64,000 nt of DNA from Bacteroidales bacterium (GCA_015493525.1 WGCY01000009.1:83765-147764), one strand, 5' to 3'. Shown: positions 18,129 through 28,657, numbered from the stretch's first letter. Translations and numbers: made by a program. Notes: generated by a model not told the origin, from the letters alone.

Positions 18129-20554
18129 CCAGGGGCTGCCGAAAGTGAAGTACTGTCGCTGAAATAACCTGTTAACCGTGCCGATAAATTTTCTATGCGG
18201 CACGATTGCTTTTTGTTGTTCCAAAAATAGATTTGCAGTTCCGCCCCGTCACGGACCTCATCCCGGGCAAAATCCACGCCTTTTTCCATGTGTATCTTGT
18301 TTGTTTTAAATGGTTTTGGAAAAGAACCATCTGCCAGAACCGGACGATAGGCCCAATAATGGATATATTTTCCGTTTTTCTGCCGGAAAGAAATAACCAC
18401 AAAGGGCAGGCTGTCGGCCACCGCCTTTTCAAAATAAAGGTCAAAACCGATATCTAAAACTATCTTCTTTTCATTTGCCGGATGAAAAATATACTTTGGC
18501 AGGATGGTTACATACTCCGAATTCGGTAAAATGGTGTCAGCTTTTTTCCAGCCATGTGTTTCCAGTAATTTTTGATGAGATTTATCGGGCAGGTATTCGT
18601 AAGGGAACAGCCGGTTGTTAAAACAGGCATAGATGTTGTATTTCATAAACCGTTTCATCCGGGCCTGCATTGCCTTCAACATTTTTTTATTTTTAACTTG
18701 CTGTAAATCAAAGCCTGGTTTTATTTTGAAAAGTTTTTGCCGGAAAAGATAATAATCGTGATGCAGATACTCTTCCACCACAAGTGAATTGCGCATAAAA
18801 GGATAGGAATAAATATTCCGGAAATAACCTGCCGTATCCAGGCTTGTGGTAACCCAGGCCACTGTATCAGGACTTTTAATGTGGTAATTTTTTTTCAGGT
18901 ACGCCACAAATGAAGGCGTTATGGCATAATGTGTGGCCACTGCCGGAAAAGTTTTGCCCGTTTTCAGCAGGCGCGAATAAATAATCAGGGGCACGTGGTA
19001 TTTTTCAATTCCATTGCGTGGCAGGGTGCCCATGCGATGGTCACCGGTAATCACAAAAATGGTATTGCGCCGTCCAGCAACCTTTTCATAACCGTTCACC
19101 AGTTGCTTCAGGGAATGGTCGAGATAAAGAAAAGCCGAAAGCCGATAGCGTTGGCGCAAGGCTTCTGTCTTCTGTTTTTCGGGCAACCGGGCGGCAATAC
19201 TGTCAAACTTCCGTTCCCAGTAAGGTCGGTTGGGTATGTTGTAAGGGGCATGGGTGGTGAGGGTCAAAAAAACATCAAAACGGGATCTGTCTGTATCACC
19301 GGTTATAATTTTTAAACTCCGCTGAAAAAGTACGTTGTCGTAGAGCCCCCAACTGACTGCTTTGTTTTTGGCATCGTTGGCAATTTGTTTGCCATTGGCA
19401 TTAAAAATAAAGTCAGGGTGCTGGGCTTTTATAAAATCGTACATATCATCGAACCCCAGCGGCCCGCCGTGAAACCAGGCGGTATGGTATCCGTTTCGTT
19501 TAAGGATGGACATGATGGTCAAATGGTTGGGATACGCACCGGCCAGCGCATTAAACCCCTTTTTGGCATGCGGCAGTGAGCCGAGAACGGCAGGCAATAC
19601 CCCCAAAGTACGTTCGGTAGTACTCAGACAATTGGGCCAGTACAAACTTTTTTTGGAAAGCGAATCAAGGAAGGGCACAAAATTGCCAAAGCGGCTGTTT
19701 TCACCGAAAAAGGCCGCCGACAGGCTTTCGCAGAGGATATAAACCACATTGGGGCGCAGGGTGTCCTGGCGAAAAAAGCCACCCAGGACATCCGGGTCGT
19801 GGTCCACGTGGAGAAACGGATAATCGGGGTTCACAAAATCTTTAAACCCCAGTTCGTGATGAAATGCCTTAATGTCGTTCGGATGAAAATGAACTAAAGA
19901 ATTACCGTAACCTTTTTGATAATCCATCACCGATTTTGCCAGGTAGGCCAGTTTGTTTTTGACCATCAGGTATTCAAGGTCGGAGTTAAACCGTGTTTGT
20001 TTCGGGGGCACCAAAACCAGGACAAGGGGCAGCAACAGGATGACCAGCCCCAAACTTTTCCGGCAACCGTTGTTACAGGATATCCTTTGTCCTGTTTTTC
20101 GTCCGCAGGCAAATGCCAGAACGAACAAAAGCACAACCCCGGCAAAGAAAAGGGCTACCCACAAAACAGGATGGGAAATGCTGTGGGAAACTATAAACCA
20201 AAGCTCTTTATCATGGACAAAAACAGAATAATCAAGCGGGGCACTGGTAACTAAAAACACCACCATATCAACGAGGTACAAAGTAAACAGGAAAAGGGCC
20301 GTTGCCTTAAACAATCCTGCCAACAACTTTTGCAGGGGCGGGAACAACAAGCCGGGCAGGAGAAACGCCAACAAAACCGATGAGAGCCATGCCAGGTCAA
20401 CCACAAGGCCGTACAGCAAACCTGTCCATAAAAAATAACCGGTATGCAGCCCGACTACAATAAATTCCGTTGCTTTTACCGGTACCAGCAAAACTGCCAG
20501 GACAAACCAGGTCTTGAAAAACGGCCATCTTTTCTGAAAAAATTTATTGATCAT
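18116..20554 (-). CDS. LTA-synthase-like membrane phosphotransferase (sulfatase fold)
   Basis: 812-aa protein. The N-terminus (about 1-165) has around five membrane helices. A periplasmic alkaline-phosphatase/sulfatase domain follows ([19 protein letters not shown] with the likely nucleophile Thr, [30 protein letters not shown]). This is the architecture of LtaS and OpgB phosphoglycerol or phosphoethanolamine transferases. An extra C-terminal region of about 200 aa beyond the catalytic domain has no recognisable family. Substrate unknown; Gram-negative homologues usually decorate glycans or lipids. Convergent with the GT2 gene. Confidence 0.85.
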   Translation of the reverse strand: MINKFFQKRWPFFKTWFVLAVLLVPVKATEFIVVGLHTGYFLWTGLLYGLVVDLAWLSSVLLAFLLPGLLFPPLQKLLAGLFKATALFLFTLYLVDMVVFLVTSAPLDYSVFVHDKELWFIVSHSISHPVLWVALFFAGVVLLFVLAFACGRKTGQRISCNNGCRKSLGLVILLLPLVLVLVPPKQTRFNSDLEYLMVKNKLAYLAKSVMDYQKGYGNSLVHFHPNDIKAFHHELGFKDFVNPDYPFLHVDHDPDVLGGFFRQDTLRPNVVYILCESLSAAFFGENSRFGNFVPFLDSLSKKSLYWPNCLSTTERTLGVLPAVLGSLPHAKKGFNALAGAYPNHLTIMSILKRNGYHTAWFHGGPLGFDDMYDFIKAQHPDFIFNANGKQIANDAKNKAVSWGLYDNVLFQRSLKIITGDTDRSRFDVFLTLTTHAPYNIPNRPYWERKFDSIAARLPEKQKTEALRQRYRLSAFLYLDHSLKQLVNGYEKVAGRRNTIFVITGDHRMGTLPRNGIEKYHVPLIIYSRLLKTGKTFPAVATHYAITPSFVAYLKKNYHIKSPDTVAWVTTSLDTAGYFRNIYSYPFMRNSLVVEEYLHHDYYLFRQKLFKIKPGFDLQQVKNKKMLKAMQARMKRFMKYNIYACFNNRLFPYEYLPDKSHQKLLETHGWKKADTILPNSEYVTILPKYIFHPANEKKIVLDIGFDLYFEKAVADSLPFVVISFRQKNGKYIHYWAYRPVLADGSFPKPFKTNKIHMEKGVDFARDEVRDGAELQIYFWNNKKQSCRIENLSARLTGYFSDSTSLSAAPGQEE

Positions 20555-20760
20555 AAGTACACCTCTGTTTCAGCAGGAAAAATTAGGCCTAACATACCAA
20601 AATTGCCTGTTGTTGATAAATTACTTCCGGTTGTTAATAAAGGTAAAATTTTGTGGGTTTTTAGACAGTCTGACGGATTTGGCTATGGTGCGTGCCGCTT
20701 TTCTACTTCTATTTTTTCTTAATTTTACGCACTTCAAATATACAACTATTTATCTAAATA

Positions 20761-20797
20761 CCAACCGTCTGCGGCATGCACTGTGAGCCTTTGTTGG
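20761..20797 (-). repeat. Imperfect palindrome just downstream of the BRO-N pseudogene (attC-like)
   Basis: Arms CCAAC/GTTGG with an inner GGC/GCC pair. On the minus strand it lies 11 bases after the BRO-N stop codon, the place an attC site would occupy in a gene cassette. Core heptamers do not match the integron consensus exactly, so this is tentative. Confidence 0.3.
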
Positions 20798-20808
20798 CAT
20801 TTCGTTGT

Positions 20809-21658
20809 TTATTCTTCAATGCTTTTCTTTTCGTCATTATTTCGCTTTCCTAATTCTTTTGCATTCATTGGTGAAATTACTTTTCTACCTGTTTTCTCTT
20901 CAATTTCTTTTCTTGTATTTCCTGCAATAGTTCCTCCTTGTTTCGCAATTACTTTGTTTTCTCAAAACGTTTTAGGCTTCTTTTCTTTTGAAATCTCTTT
21001 TGTCGTTGCTTCCGCTAACATGTTAAGAACCAATTCTAAATTGGTCATGTTATCTCTAAGGTTTTCTTTTTTTAGGTTTTTAAATTCTTTGTATTCTTTG
21101 ACGTTAAAACCTGACCATGCTTTTGTAATCTCATTAGTTAATATTGCATATTCTAATCCTTTTCTTTACACCTCGCAATTCCCATTCGTCTGTTAGTTCT
21201 TTACGAACTTCAATACTTTTTAGTCTTTGGTTAATCCAATTCTTCGAATATCCTTTCTTAAGGTATGTTTCCATTGCACGCTCAAATGCAAGTTCCGGGT
21301 CTTCAGTTTCCTCAATTCTTTCATAACCAACTTTCGCCAGCCATACTTTAAAAGGTTCTGCTTTTGGCGAGGGAATCGTTTGAATTAATCGAAGAAGCTG
21401 CTCTGTATCTGCTACATCAGTTAATCTTAGTTTTCCATCTGCCGCCTGCATTTTCAACTGTCCCAATATGTGGGACAGTTCACCTCCTTCTTTCTTTAAC
21501 TTGGTTTTTAAAGCATTCCAATATTTTCTTGGACGTGGACTATCAGTCAAAACTTCAATAACATCTATGATTGAAAAAAACCATTTTTCTTGTTTTTCAT
21601 CCCATTGAACTCTGACTCGCTTGTCCTGAAATAATTTTATTGCATTTTCTTTTGTCAT
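20809..21658 (-). pseudogene. BRO-N domain protein (DinD/phage antirepressor-like), frameshifted and with an internal stop
   Basis: From the ATG at 21658 the frame encodes an N-terminal BRO domain (about 1-110, KWFFSIIDVIEVLTDSPRPR) and continues to WELRGVKK. A one-base insertion in an A-run (forward T-run 21160-21163) then breaks it. The next frame continues in homology (GLEYAILTNEITKAWSGFN, NMLAEATTKEISKEKKPKTF), meets a TGA at 20962-20964, and goes on to KELGKRNNDEKKSIEE before a stop at 20809. Restored length is about 282 aa, the normal size of chromosomal BRO-N proteins in Bacteroidota. It is AT-rich relative to its neighbours. Function is presumed lost. Confidence 0.8.
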
Positions 21659-21761
21659 ATTCCCTTTTCAAAATTTAACTTCAAAATTAACAAATTATTT
21701 TTGTCTGAATTAGTATCCGAAATTTAAATACATTTGTTAACCCAATTTTCCTGTTCCGTTT

Positions 21762-23366
21762 ATGAAAAAGAAATACGTCTATTTCCTCTATTTTTTTCCT
21801 GTAGCCTATTTGCTGCTGGGGTTTTATTTTCGCCAGGTTTTCGGTGACCTCTCTCTACGCAGCACTGATCCCGATTACATTCATTTTATCAGCGGCCTTT
21901 GTGTTTCTACCGGAAAGTTCAGCCAGGCCAACATCGACCATCCCGGTTCTTTTTTGCACCTCCTGCTGGCTATCGTTTTCCGGATTGTTTACTTTTTCAG
22001 GCAGCACAACCTCTCCTATTTTGAAGATGCCATTCTCCACTCGGACCTGTACCTTGCGGTGGGAAACCTTGTTATTACAACTATTTTGGCAGGAGCTATT
22101 TTCTGGGCAGGAAAGGCCGTTTACAAAACAACCAAAAACTTTGCTTACGCCCTGTCTGTTCAGTCTGCCCCGTTTTTAATGAATATCTGGTACGAAATGA
22201 CCGGCCGGATTTACGACGAGTTGCTCCTCCTGATACCGGTTTACATCATTACGGTGCTTTTGCTCCGTGAGCTATACGACGAAAACCTAACCGACAAAAA
22301 GCGTTCGCTGCTGTATGCACTGGCCATAGCCATCGGCTTGTCCCTTAAAATGACTTTTCTCCCTTTTGCTTTTCTTCCTTTGTTTTTCATTAAGCCCGTC
22401 CGCGATAAATTAAAGTACCTATTTTACACAGTGTTGTTCTTTGTCCTGTTTTCCCTTCCGGTAGTTTTTCAGTTTCAAAAATTTAAAGATTGGATGATTG
22501 GTATTTTTATGCACAGCGGTGCTTACGAAAGCGGTAGCAAGGGCATTATTAACAGCGGTTTGTTTATAAAAAATGTTGGAAACCTGTTCCACACAAAAAC
22601 CGGTTTTTTTGAAGCTTTCTTTCTTTTGCTCCTCCTTCTTGTGGTGCTCATTATAACCAAAAAGGCCAAAAAAATCTTTATCCGATTGGGGTCGGGGATT
22701 ACCCTGGTTGTCCTGCTGTTGGTTTTTATTATGGGCAAACATTATCAAATGCGGTATTTTGTGCCGGCTTTGTTGTTTTATCCCTTATTTCTTGTCCTGA
22801 TTGTAGAATTTTCAGAAGCCCTTTTTCCCCGGAAAACTTTCCGTTTCGTGTTGGGACTGCTTTTGGTTTTATTTATCGGATATAAAACAGCGCATGAAAT
22901 TCCTTATATCCGTTTGGTTTCAAGAAGTGTTGGCAACCAAATGGCCGCAAGGATAAAAACGCGCGATGTGGTGAACGCCTTACCGGAGAAAAGCTACAAG
23001 GTTATTGTCAGCCAGGATTACGGTTGCCCGCTGCAGGCCTATGCCATTATGTACAGCTTTGCCGTGGGCGGAAAACAGTGGCCCCATTACAGGGAAAAAC
23101 TAAACAGGCTTTATCCGGATGTGTACCAGTATTTTACCTGGGACAATTCGCTGCGGTACTGGGGAAAGCCTTTCATTCCAGATACTGTTGTCTCCTCCGG
23201 AAAACCGGTTTATGTATATCTTCAAAACAACAGCACCAGCCTTTACCGGCGTACTGTTTTCAAACTTATCCCGGATAGTGCGAGATACAACATCCATAAC
23301 CGGCTCATTTTTAAAAACCCGCGCAACGGCGAAGTTGTCCGGCAGCTTTTCCTGTCAAAAAAATAG
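21762..23366 (+). CDS. GT-C-type multi-pass membrane protein, probable glycosyltransferase
   Basis: 534 aa with roughly 10-12 hydrophobic helices and a soluble C-terminal tail of about 130 aa. The first outside loop has STDPDYIHFISG, an acidic pair in the position of the GT-C metal/catalytic Asp, and NIDHPGSFLHLLLAI. This is the general pattern of PMT/ArnT-like enzymes that use polyprenyl-phosphate sugars. I do not recognise a specific family. First of four same-strand GT-C-like genes (21762-28657). Confidence 0.7.
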   Translation: MKKKYVYFLYFFPVAYLLLGFYFRQVFGDLSLRSTDPDYIHFISGLCVSTGKFSQANIDHPGSFLHLLLAIVFRIVYFFRQHNLSYFEDAILHSDLYLAVGNLVITTILAGAIFWAGKAVYKTTKNFAYALSVQSAPFLMNIWYEMTGRIYDELLLLIPVYIITVLLLRELYDENLTDKKRSLLYALAIAIGLSLKMTFLPFAFLPLFFIKPVRDKLKYLFYTVLFFVLFSLPVVFQFQKFKDWMIGIFMHSGAYESGSKGIINSGLFIKNVGNLFHTKTGFFEAFFLLLLLLVVLIITKKAKKIFIRLGSGITLVVLLLVFIMGKHYQMRYFVPALLFYPLFLVLIVEFSEALFPRKTFRFVLGLLLVLFIGYKTAHEIPYIRLVSRSVGNQMAARIKTRDVVNALPEKSYKVIVSQDYGCPLQAYAIMYSFAVGGKQWPHYREKLNRLYPDVYQYFTWDNSLRYWGKPFIPDTVVSSGKPVYVYLQNNSTSLYRRTVFKLIPDSARYNIHNRLIFKNPRNGEVVRQLFLSKK

Positions 23367-23393
23367 CTTCCCTGTTTACTATTATTCACATTT

Positions 23394-24956
23394 ATGCAAC
23401 ACACCATGAAAACTAATTTCTTTAAAAAGCTGTCAAAAATCAAACCGGGCTTTTTGTTCTTTTTGGCCCTTTTTGTGGCCATGAGTTTTTATTACAAGCT
23501 GGACCGCACCATGTTCTATCGTCCGCAAAGCCTACATGCCTGGCGGCAGACGGATTGCCTGTCGATTACACAAAACTATTATCAGCGAAACAACAGCTTT
23601 TGGGAACCTGAGATATATAACCAGCTCAGCGATGATGGCCATTCCGGGAAAACCGCCGGTGAATTTCCCCTGCTTTATTATGGGGTGGCCCTGCTTTGGA
23701 AACTGGTTGGGAAAAGTGAGTTTTTATACCGGCTTATTGTTTTATCCATCTCTTTTACAGGGCTTTTTGCCCTTTTTAAATTTTCGAAAGAGGTATTGAA
23801 AAACAATGTACAGGCCCTTTTTGTCAGCCTGGGGCTGTACACTTCGGTAACCTATGTTTATTATTCTGCGAATTTCCTTCCGAATATTCCCGCATTTTCA
23901 CTGGCTGTTATGGCATGGTATTTTATCTGGATGTTTTACAAAACCAACAAGGCAAAATTTCTTTGGACAGCCATGTTTTTTTTCGCCTTGGGTATGCTGT
24001 TGAAAGTGTCGTCAGGAATTAGTTTTGTAGCTTTGATGGGTTGGGCATTTATTGAGTTGTTGCGAAAAAAGGAGAAAAGGATACTTTTTAAGAAACCCCT
24101 CCGGCAACTGCTCCCTTTTTTCGCTGTCATTATCAGCGTGCTGGCGTGGTATCTGTACGCAGGCTACTACAACCGGCTGCACCAGGGGTATTACACCTTC
24201 AATAATGTTTGGCCGATATGGCAAATCTCAGATAAAAAAATAGCCGATATCATCCACCGGGCCAACCTGCTTACAAGGCCTGCCTTTATGCATATTTCAA
24301 TGTATTATGTTTTGGCGGTCATGTGGGTTTATGTGATGGCCACTTATAAAAAAAGATCTGTTTTTTTAAACTATCTTCTCATTGTTATTCCGCTTGGCTC
24401 AATATTGTACGTGTTGATGTGGTTCCAGGCCTTTGATGTGCACGACTATTACTGGATCGACCTTTACGTCAATGTGTTGTTGGTGTGGATTTTGTTTTTC
24501 AAGACAATAGGTACGCATAAATGGTTCAATTCAAAGATGGTAAACATTTTGATTATCGGGTTTCTTCTGTTCAATACGGTGAAGTGCAACCAGCTGTTAA
24601 ATTCCCGGTATTCAGGATGGAAGAACAGCCTGTACAACAACCATTTCAGGGCGGTAGGGGAACTGGGGCCGGTTCTGCTGAAACACGGAATCAAACCTGA
24701 TGACAAGGTCATTTCCATTCCTGACGGTAGTATTAACATAACCTTGTATTTAATGAACCGGCAAGGTTATACAAATTTTAACAGCAATTTTGACAAGCCG
24801 GGCACTCTCCAACATCGAATTAATGAAGATGCCAAATATTTGGTGGTGAATGACACTTCCGTGCTGAACGACACGCTCCTCAGGCCGTTTGTCAAATATC
24901 CCGTGTTAACGTACAAAAATGTAAAGGTATTCGATTTACGGCCTTACAAAAAATAA
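23394..24956 (+). CDS. ArnT/GT39-like membrane glycosyltransferase
   Basis: 520 aa, multi-pass. The first loop contains MFYRPQSLHAWRQTDCLS, a signature of a Bacteroidota GT-C group; the Asp of RQTD is the likely catalytic/metal residue. A soluble C-terminal tail of about 120 aa follows the last helix (GWKNSLYNNHFRAVG onward). A second ATG at 23406 is an equally good start. It is separated from the previous GT-C gene by only 27 bases, so co-transcription is likely. Confidence 0.78.
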   Translation: MQHTMKTNFFKKLSKIKPGFLFFLALFVAMSFYYKLDRTMFYRPQSLHAWRQTDCLSITQNYYQRNNSFWEPEIYNQLSDDGHSGKTAGEFPLLYYGVALLWKLVGKSEFLYRLIVLSISFTGLFALFKFSKEVLKNNVQALFVSLGLYTSVTYVYYSANFLPNIPAFSLAVMAWYFIWMFYKTNKAKFLWTAMFFFALGMLLKVSSGISFVALMGWAFIELLRKKEKRILFKKPLRQLLPFFAVIISVLAWYLYAGYYNRLHQGYYTFNNVWPIWQISDKKIADIIHRANLLTRPAFMHISMYYVLAVMWVYVMATYKKRSVFLNYLLIVIPLGSILYVLMWFQAFDVHDYYWIDLYVNVLLVWILFFKTIGTHKWFNSKMVNILIIGFLLFNTVKCNQLLNSRYSGWKNSLYNNHFRAVGELGPVLLKHGIKPDDKVISIPDGSINITLYLMNRQGYTNFNSNFDKPGTLQHRINEDAKYLVVNDTSVLNDTLLRPFVKYPVLTYKNVKVFDLRPYKK

Positions 24957-25043
24957 TTGTTTTGGAATCTTGCTGTTCTTTAGGAATTTATAGGCAGGTC
25001 ATTATAAAACTTAAATTTCGCCGGGCATTTCCCCAACTTTGTC

Positions 25044-25051
25044 TATTTTTG
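25044..25051 (+). promoter_or_regulatory. -7 element in the leader of the third GT-C gene
   Basis: TATTTTTG, exact TAnnTTTG match, 126 bases before the ATG at 25178. The long leader contains the hairpin CAAACCC/GGGTTTG (about 25077-25112). Confidence 0.4.
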
Positions 25052-25177
25052 AAACGAATTTAAAATTACCATAAACCAAACCCTTTTGATTATTGTCCCG
25101 ATAGGGTTTGCCGGTATGATTTTTGGCTTCCGGGACGTAGGGTGTATGTTGAGATCCAATTTCGATAGGAATAAGAT

Positions 25178-27136
25178 ATGACTATTTCGGGTTACAAAAA
25201 AGAACAAACCTTTGTTATAACGTTTTTGGCTGTTTTTTTGCTTGGTGCCATCATCCTTATTTTAAATACAAATAACAGTTTTGGCGGAGGCGATCATTTT
25301 TCACATTTTAAACTGGCACGGTGGGGATGGAAATATCCCAAACTGCTACTGGATGAATGGGGAAAACCTGTCTTTACCCTGCTGGTCTCCCCTTTTGCAC
25401 AGCTGGGCATAAACTATGCCCGTTTGTACAATGTCCTTATAGGAATGCTCACCGCCTTTTTATCCTGGAAACTATCACGAACACTGAAATTTGACAACAA
25501 CTGGGTAATCGTTTTGTTGGTACTGTTTACGCCCATTTACTTTATTTCCATGTTTGCCGTTTTGACAGAAGTTACCTTCAGCATGCTGCTTATGCTGTCG
25601 TTGTTGCTCTTTTTTAAAAAGGAATATATCTGGTCGGCGATAGCCATTTCATTTCTTCCGCTGGCAAGAACCGAAAGCATTGTCCTTTTGCCCCTTTTCT
25701 TAATCGCTTTTGGCTTGAAAAAACAGGTGAAAGCCTTTCCCTTTCTGGTTACCGGTTTTCTGTTCTTTAGTTTGCTGGGATGGCCTTTTTACCATCATTT
25801 TTGGTGGCTGATCACCGAAATGCCCTACAAAGGGGGCACCACTGGTTTGTACGGTCATGGCCAACTACTACATTTTGTTGAACAAACGCCTTTTATTCTG
25901 GGATATCCGTTGGCCTTCCTGTTTTGTGCCGGATTTCTTTACGACTTGCTGTTTTGGATCAGGAAAGAGCATTTCAGGCTTAGTGAGCGGTTCTATTTCC
26001 TGCTGCTGGTCCCCGGAAGTTATCTTCTCTATCTTGCTGCCCATTCCTATGTTTGGTGGAAAGGCATTGGCAATTCACTGGGACTCATTCGAGTGATTGC
26101 GGCAGTCACACCACTGGCAGCCCTAACCGCGCTGTCCGGTTATAATTTTTTGCTTAAACTACCGGGGAAAAAACGTTTCATATCCCATTTGACCGCAAGC
26201 TTGCTGCTCTTGTGGATAGTTTACACAGGGGCATTTATGTATAAAAACAATTTTAGGCTAAGCCCGCCGGAACGTCTTCTTGCTAAAGCCTGCCAATACA
26301 CAAAACAGCACAAACTAACCCGGAATAAAATTTATTACTTTTCCAATTTTGTTCCCATCAAACTGGGTATTGACCCTTTTGATACGAAAAAGTCTTCAGA
26401 AGGATTGCCACATCTTAAACCGGTTTCCAAAGCTCTCCCTGACAACAGCATTATTATTTGGGATGCACATTTTGGCCCTAACGAGGGCCAAACTCCCCTC
26501 TCGCTACTCACAAAAGACAGTGGCCTTCGAATCATAAAAATTTTCAAGCCCAAAGTTCCTTTTAAAGTACTGGGAGGACATAACTATGCCGTGTATATCT
26601 TTCAGAAAACGAAGGAAGCTTCCGGAACCCGAAATTTTAATTTTCACAACAGTTTTGAAAATAGGCAAGACAAAAAGGGTTCTCATTACACATCAGGTCA
26701 GGTACACAGCGGAAAGTTTGCCCTAAAAATGGACAGCAGCATCCGTTTTTCTCCTTGTTTTGAAATACCCCTAAGTTCCCTTACTTACAATAAATACTCG
26801 GGAATCAGGGCCAGTGTCTGGGTTTATCCTCCATATCCGGTTCAGGAAACGCCAGCCTCTCTTGTAGTTTCCTTTCAACATAACAACACAGCTTTTGACT
26901 ACCACGCTTTCAATTTGGAAAATCCGGAAAACAGTTTAAAACTCCGGCAAAACCAATGGAATAAAATTGCGGTTTGTTATCCTGTTCCCAAAAGTTACAG
27001 AAGTAATGATTTTGTAAAAATATATCTTTGGTACAGGGGGAAAAAAGAAATTTATTTCGATGACCTGAAAGTTTCTTTTTTCAAAGATTCGACGAAAAAT
27101 TTACCCTGTTTTATGATTACGCAAAAGAGAGATTAA
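25178..27136 (+). CDS. GT-C membrane glycosyltransferase with C-terminal carbohydrate-binding-like domain
   Basis: 652 aa. Residues 1-about 370 are multi-pass with the first-loop motif GGGDHFSHFKLARW (acidic His-flanked GT-C site) and LARTESIVLLPLFL. A soluble middle segment follows, then a beta-rich domain at about 485-640 (FENRQDKKGSHYTSGQVHSG, ending KEIYFDDLKVSFF). This resembles jelly-roll carbohydrate-binding modules of the CBM4/9/22 type, in which FDDLKV-like strands are common. The C-terminal call is by pattern only. The stop is directly followed by the next start. Confidence 0.7.
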   Translation: MTISGYKKEQTFVITFLAVFLLGAIILILNTNNSFGGGDHFSHFKLARWGWKYPKLLLDEWGKPVFTLLVSPFAQLGINYARLYNVLIGMLTAFLSWKLSRTLKFDNNWVIVLLVLFTPIYFISMFAVLTEVTFSMLLMLSLLLFFKKEYIWSAIAISFLPLARTESIVLLPLFLIAFGLKKQVKAFPFLVTGFLFFSLLGWPFYHHFWWLITEMPYKGGTTGLYGHGQLLHFVEQTPFILGYPLAFLFCAGFLYDLLFWIRKEHFRLSERFYFLLLVPGSYLLYLAAHSYVWWKGIGNSLGLIRVIAAVTPLAALTALSGYNFLLKLPGKKRFISHLTASLLLLWIVYTGAFMYKNNFRLSPPERLLAKACQYTKQHKLTRNKIYYFSNFVPIKLGIDPFDTKKSSEGLPHLKPVSKALPDNSIIIWDAHFGPNEGQTPLSLLTKDSGLRIIKIFKPKVPFKVLGGHNYAVYIFQKTKEASGTRNFNFHNSFENRQDKKGSHYTSGQVHSGKFALKMDSSIRFSPCFEIPLSSLTYNKYSGIRASVWVYPPYPVQETPASLVVSFQHNNTAFDYHAFNLENPENSLKLRQNQWNKIAVCYPVPKSYRSNDFVKIYLWYRGKKEIYFDDLKVSFFKDSTKNLPCFMITQKRD

Positions 27137-28657
27137 ATGAAAAAACATTTTGTCACCTGGAGCATCCTGCTTGTAGTGGTTGTTGTGGTTTGGTCCGATT
27201 TTAACGTAAAAATCTGGAAGACACCGGACAAAGTTATACAGTGGGACGTGATTGACTACTACGGATACCTGCCTGCCGCTTTTATTTATCACGACATCAC
27301 CCTCCGATTTAAAGACCATTACCGGGGAGACAAAAAATTTGTTTTCTGGGCCAAAAAAACAGCGACCGGAAAGTATGTTTTCAAAATGACTATGGGCGTT
27401 TCGGTGATGGTATCCCCTTTTTTCTTTGCAGCCAATGCCCTGGCCGGCCCGCTGGGATACAATACGGGAGGCTACTCCGAACCTTATCGCTTTGTGCTGG
27501 TTATGGCCGGATTGTTTTACCTGGTGCTGGGCCTCGTTTTCCTTGCGAAGGTTCTCCGTACCTACTTTACGAAAACAGTAACCGGAATTGTTATACTTTC
27601 GCTGGGGCTGGGCACCAACTTATTGTGGTACAGTACTTATGAGCCTGGAATGTCGCATGTGTACACTTTCTTTCTGGCCACCGTATTCATTTACCTGACG
27701 TTGTTGTGGCATAAATATCCGACTCTGTTTCGGGCTGTTCTCATTGGAATTGTTACAGGCCTGCTTACACTCGTCAGACCGATAAACATTTTGTTTGTCC
27801 TCTTTTTTATCCTGTACGACATAAAAAACGTAGCGGATATCCGCAGAAAGCTGAACCTGTACCGAAGTAAAACGCCCCATTTGTTGTTAATGACAGGGTT
27901 TGGGTTTCTCATCTTGTTTCCCCAGCTCATTTACTGGAAAACAGTTACCGGACATTGGGTGTATTATTCTTACGGGAAGGAAGGTTTTTTCTTTTTGCAT
28001 CCGCAAATTATCAATGTGCTGTTCAGTTTCCGTAAGGGATGGTTTGTTTATACACCGGTCATGATTTTTGCCGTGGCGGGGATATGGTTTACTTTCAAAA
28101 AATACAGGGCTTTTTCCATAGCCATTCTTTTGTTACTGTTCGTTTACCTTTATGTTGTATCTTCCTGGTGGTGTTGGTGGTATGGCGGGGGGCTCGGCCA
28201 GCGCGAGCTGATTGATATTTATCCTTTTATGGCCATTCCGCTGGCCGCCTTTTTGGAACGGATTGGAAATTTGGGTAAGCCAAAAGCTTATGTTGCCGGT
28301 ATAATAGTAGCCTTGTCTGTTTTGCTAGGGGCTTTTTATAATGTCCAATATCGGCATGGTGCCATTCATTGGGATTCCATGACCAAAGCCGCGTATTTTA
28401 ACTCTTTCGGAAGGGTTCATCCTTCGCCGCGCTTTAACAAACTTATAAAAGCACCTGATTACGATAAGGCTGTCCGCGGGTTACCGGAAACATCTGCCAT
28501 TGTCCCGAAAAAAGAATCGGTGGAGTCTGTCATCCAAAAGATAAAACAGGACAAGAAATGGTTTAAGCTGGTGAAGCAAAAAGCCCGGAAAAGAAACATC
28601 CCGCTGGACTCCATGTTGAAACTGGATGCGCGTTATGTGCTGGAACGAGATAAATGA
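27137..28657 (+). CDS. GT-C-like multi-pass membrane protein
   Basis: 506 aa that begins on the base after the previous stop, so tightly coupled to it. The first loop has DVIDYYGYLPAAFIYHD, which fits a GT-C catalytic acidic site. The membrane region includes VSSWWCWWYGGGLGQRELIDIYP, a highly conserved block in a Bacteroidota family of unknown function. The cytosol-like tail (EWF-type motif KKWFKLVKQKARKRNI then LDARYVLERDK) recurs at the C-termini of unrelated Bacteroidota membrane proteins. Specific substrate unknown. Confidence 0.7.
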   Translation: MKKHFVTWSILLVVVVVVWSDFNVKIWKTPDKVIQWDVIDYYGYLPAAFIYHDITLRFKDHYRGDKKFVFWAKKTATGKYVFKMTMGVSVMVSPFFFAANALAGPLGYNTGGYSEPYRFVLVMAGLFYLVLGLVFLAKVLRTYFTKTVTGIVILSLGLGTNLLWYSTYEPGMSHVYTFFLATVFIYLTLLWHKYPTLFRAVLIGIVTGLLTLVRPINILFVLFFILYDIKNVADIRRKLNLYRSKTPHLLLMTGFGFLILFPQLIYWKTVTGHWVYYSYGKEGFFFLHPQIINVLFSFRKGWFVYTPVMIFAVAGIWFTFKKYRAFSIAILLLLFVYLYVVSSWWCWWYGGGLGQRELIDIYPFMAIPLAAFLERIGNLGKPKAYVAGIIVALSVLLGAFYNVQYRHGAIHWDSMTKAAYFNSFGRVHPSPRFNKLIKAPDYDKAVRGLPETSAIVPKKESVESVIQKIKQDKKWFKLVKQKARKRNIPLDSMLKLDARYVLERDK

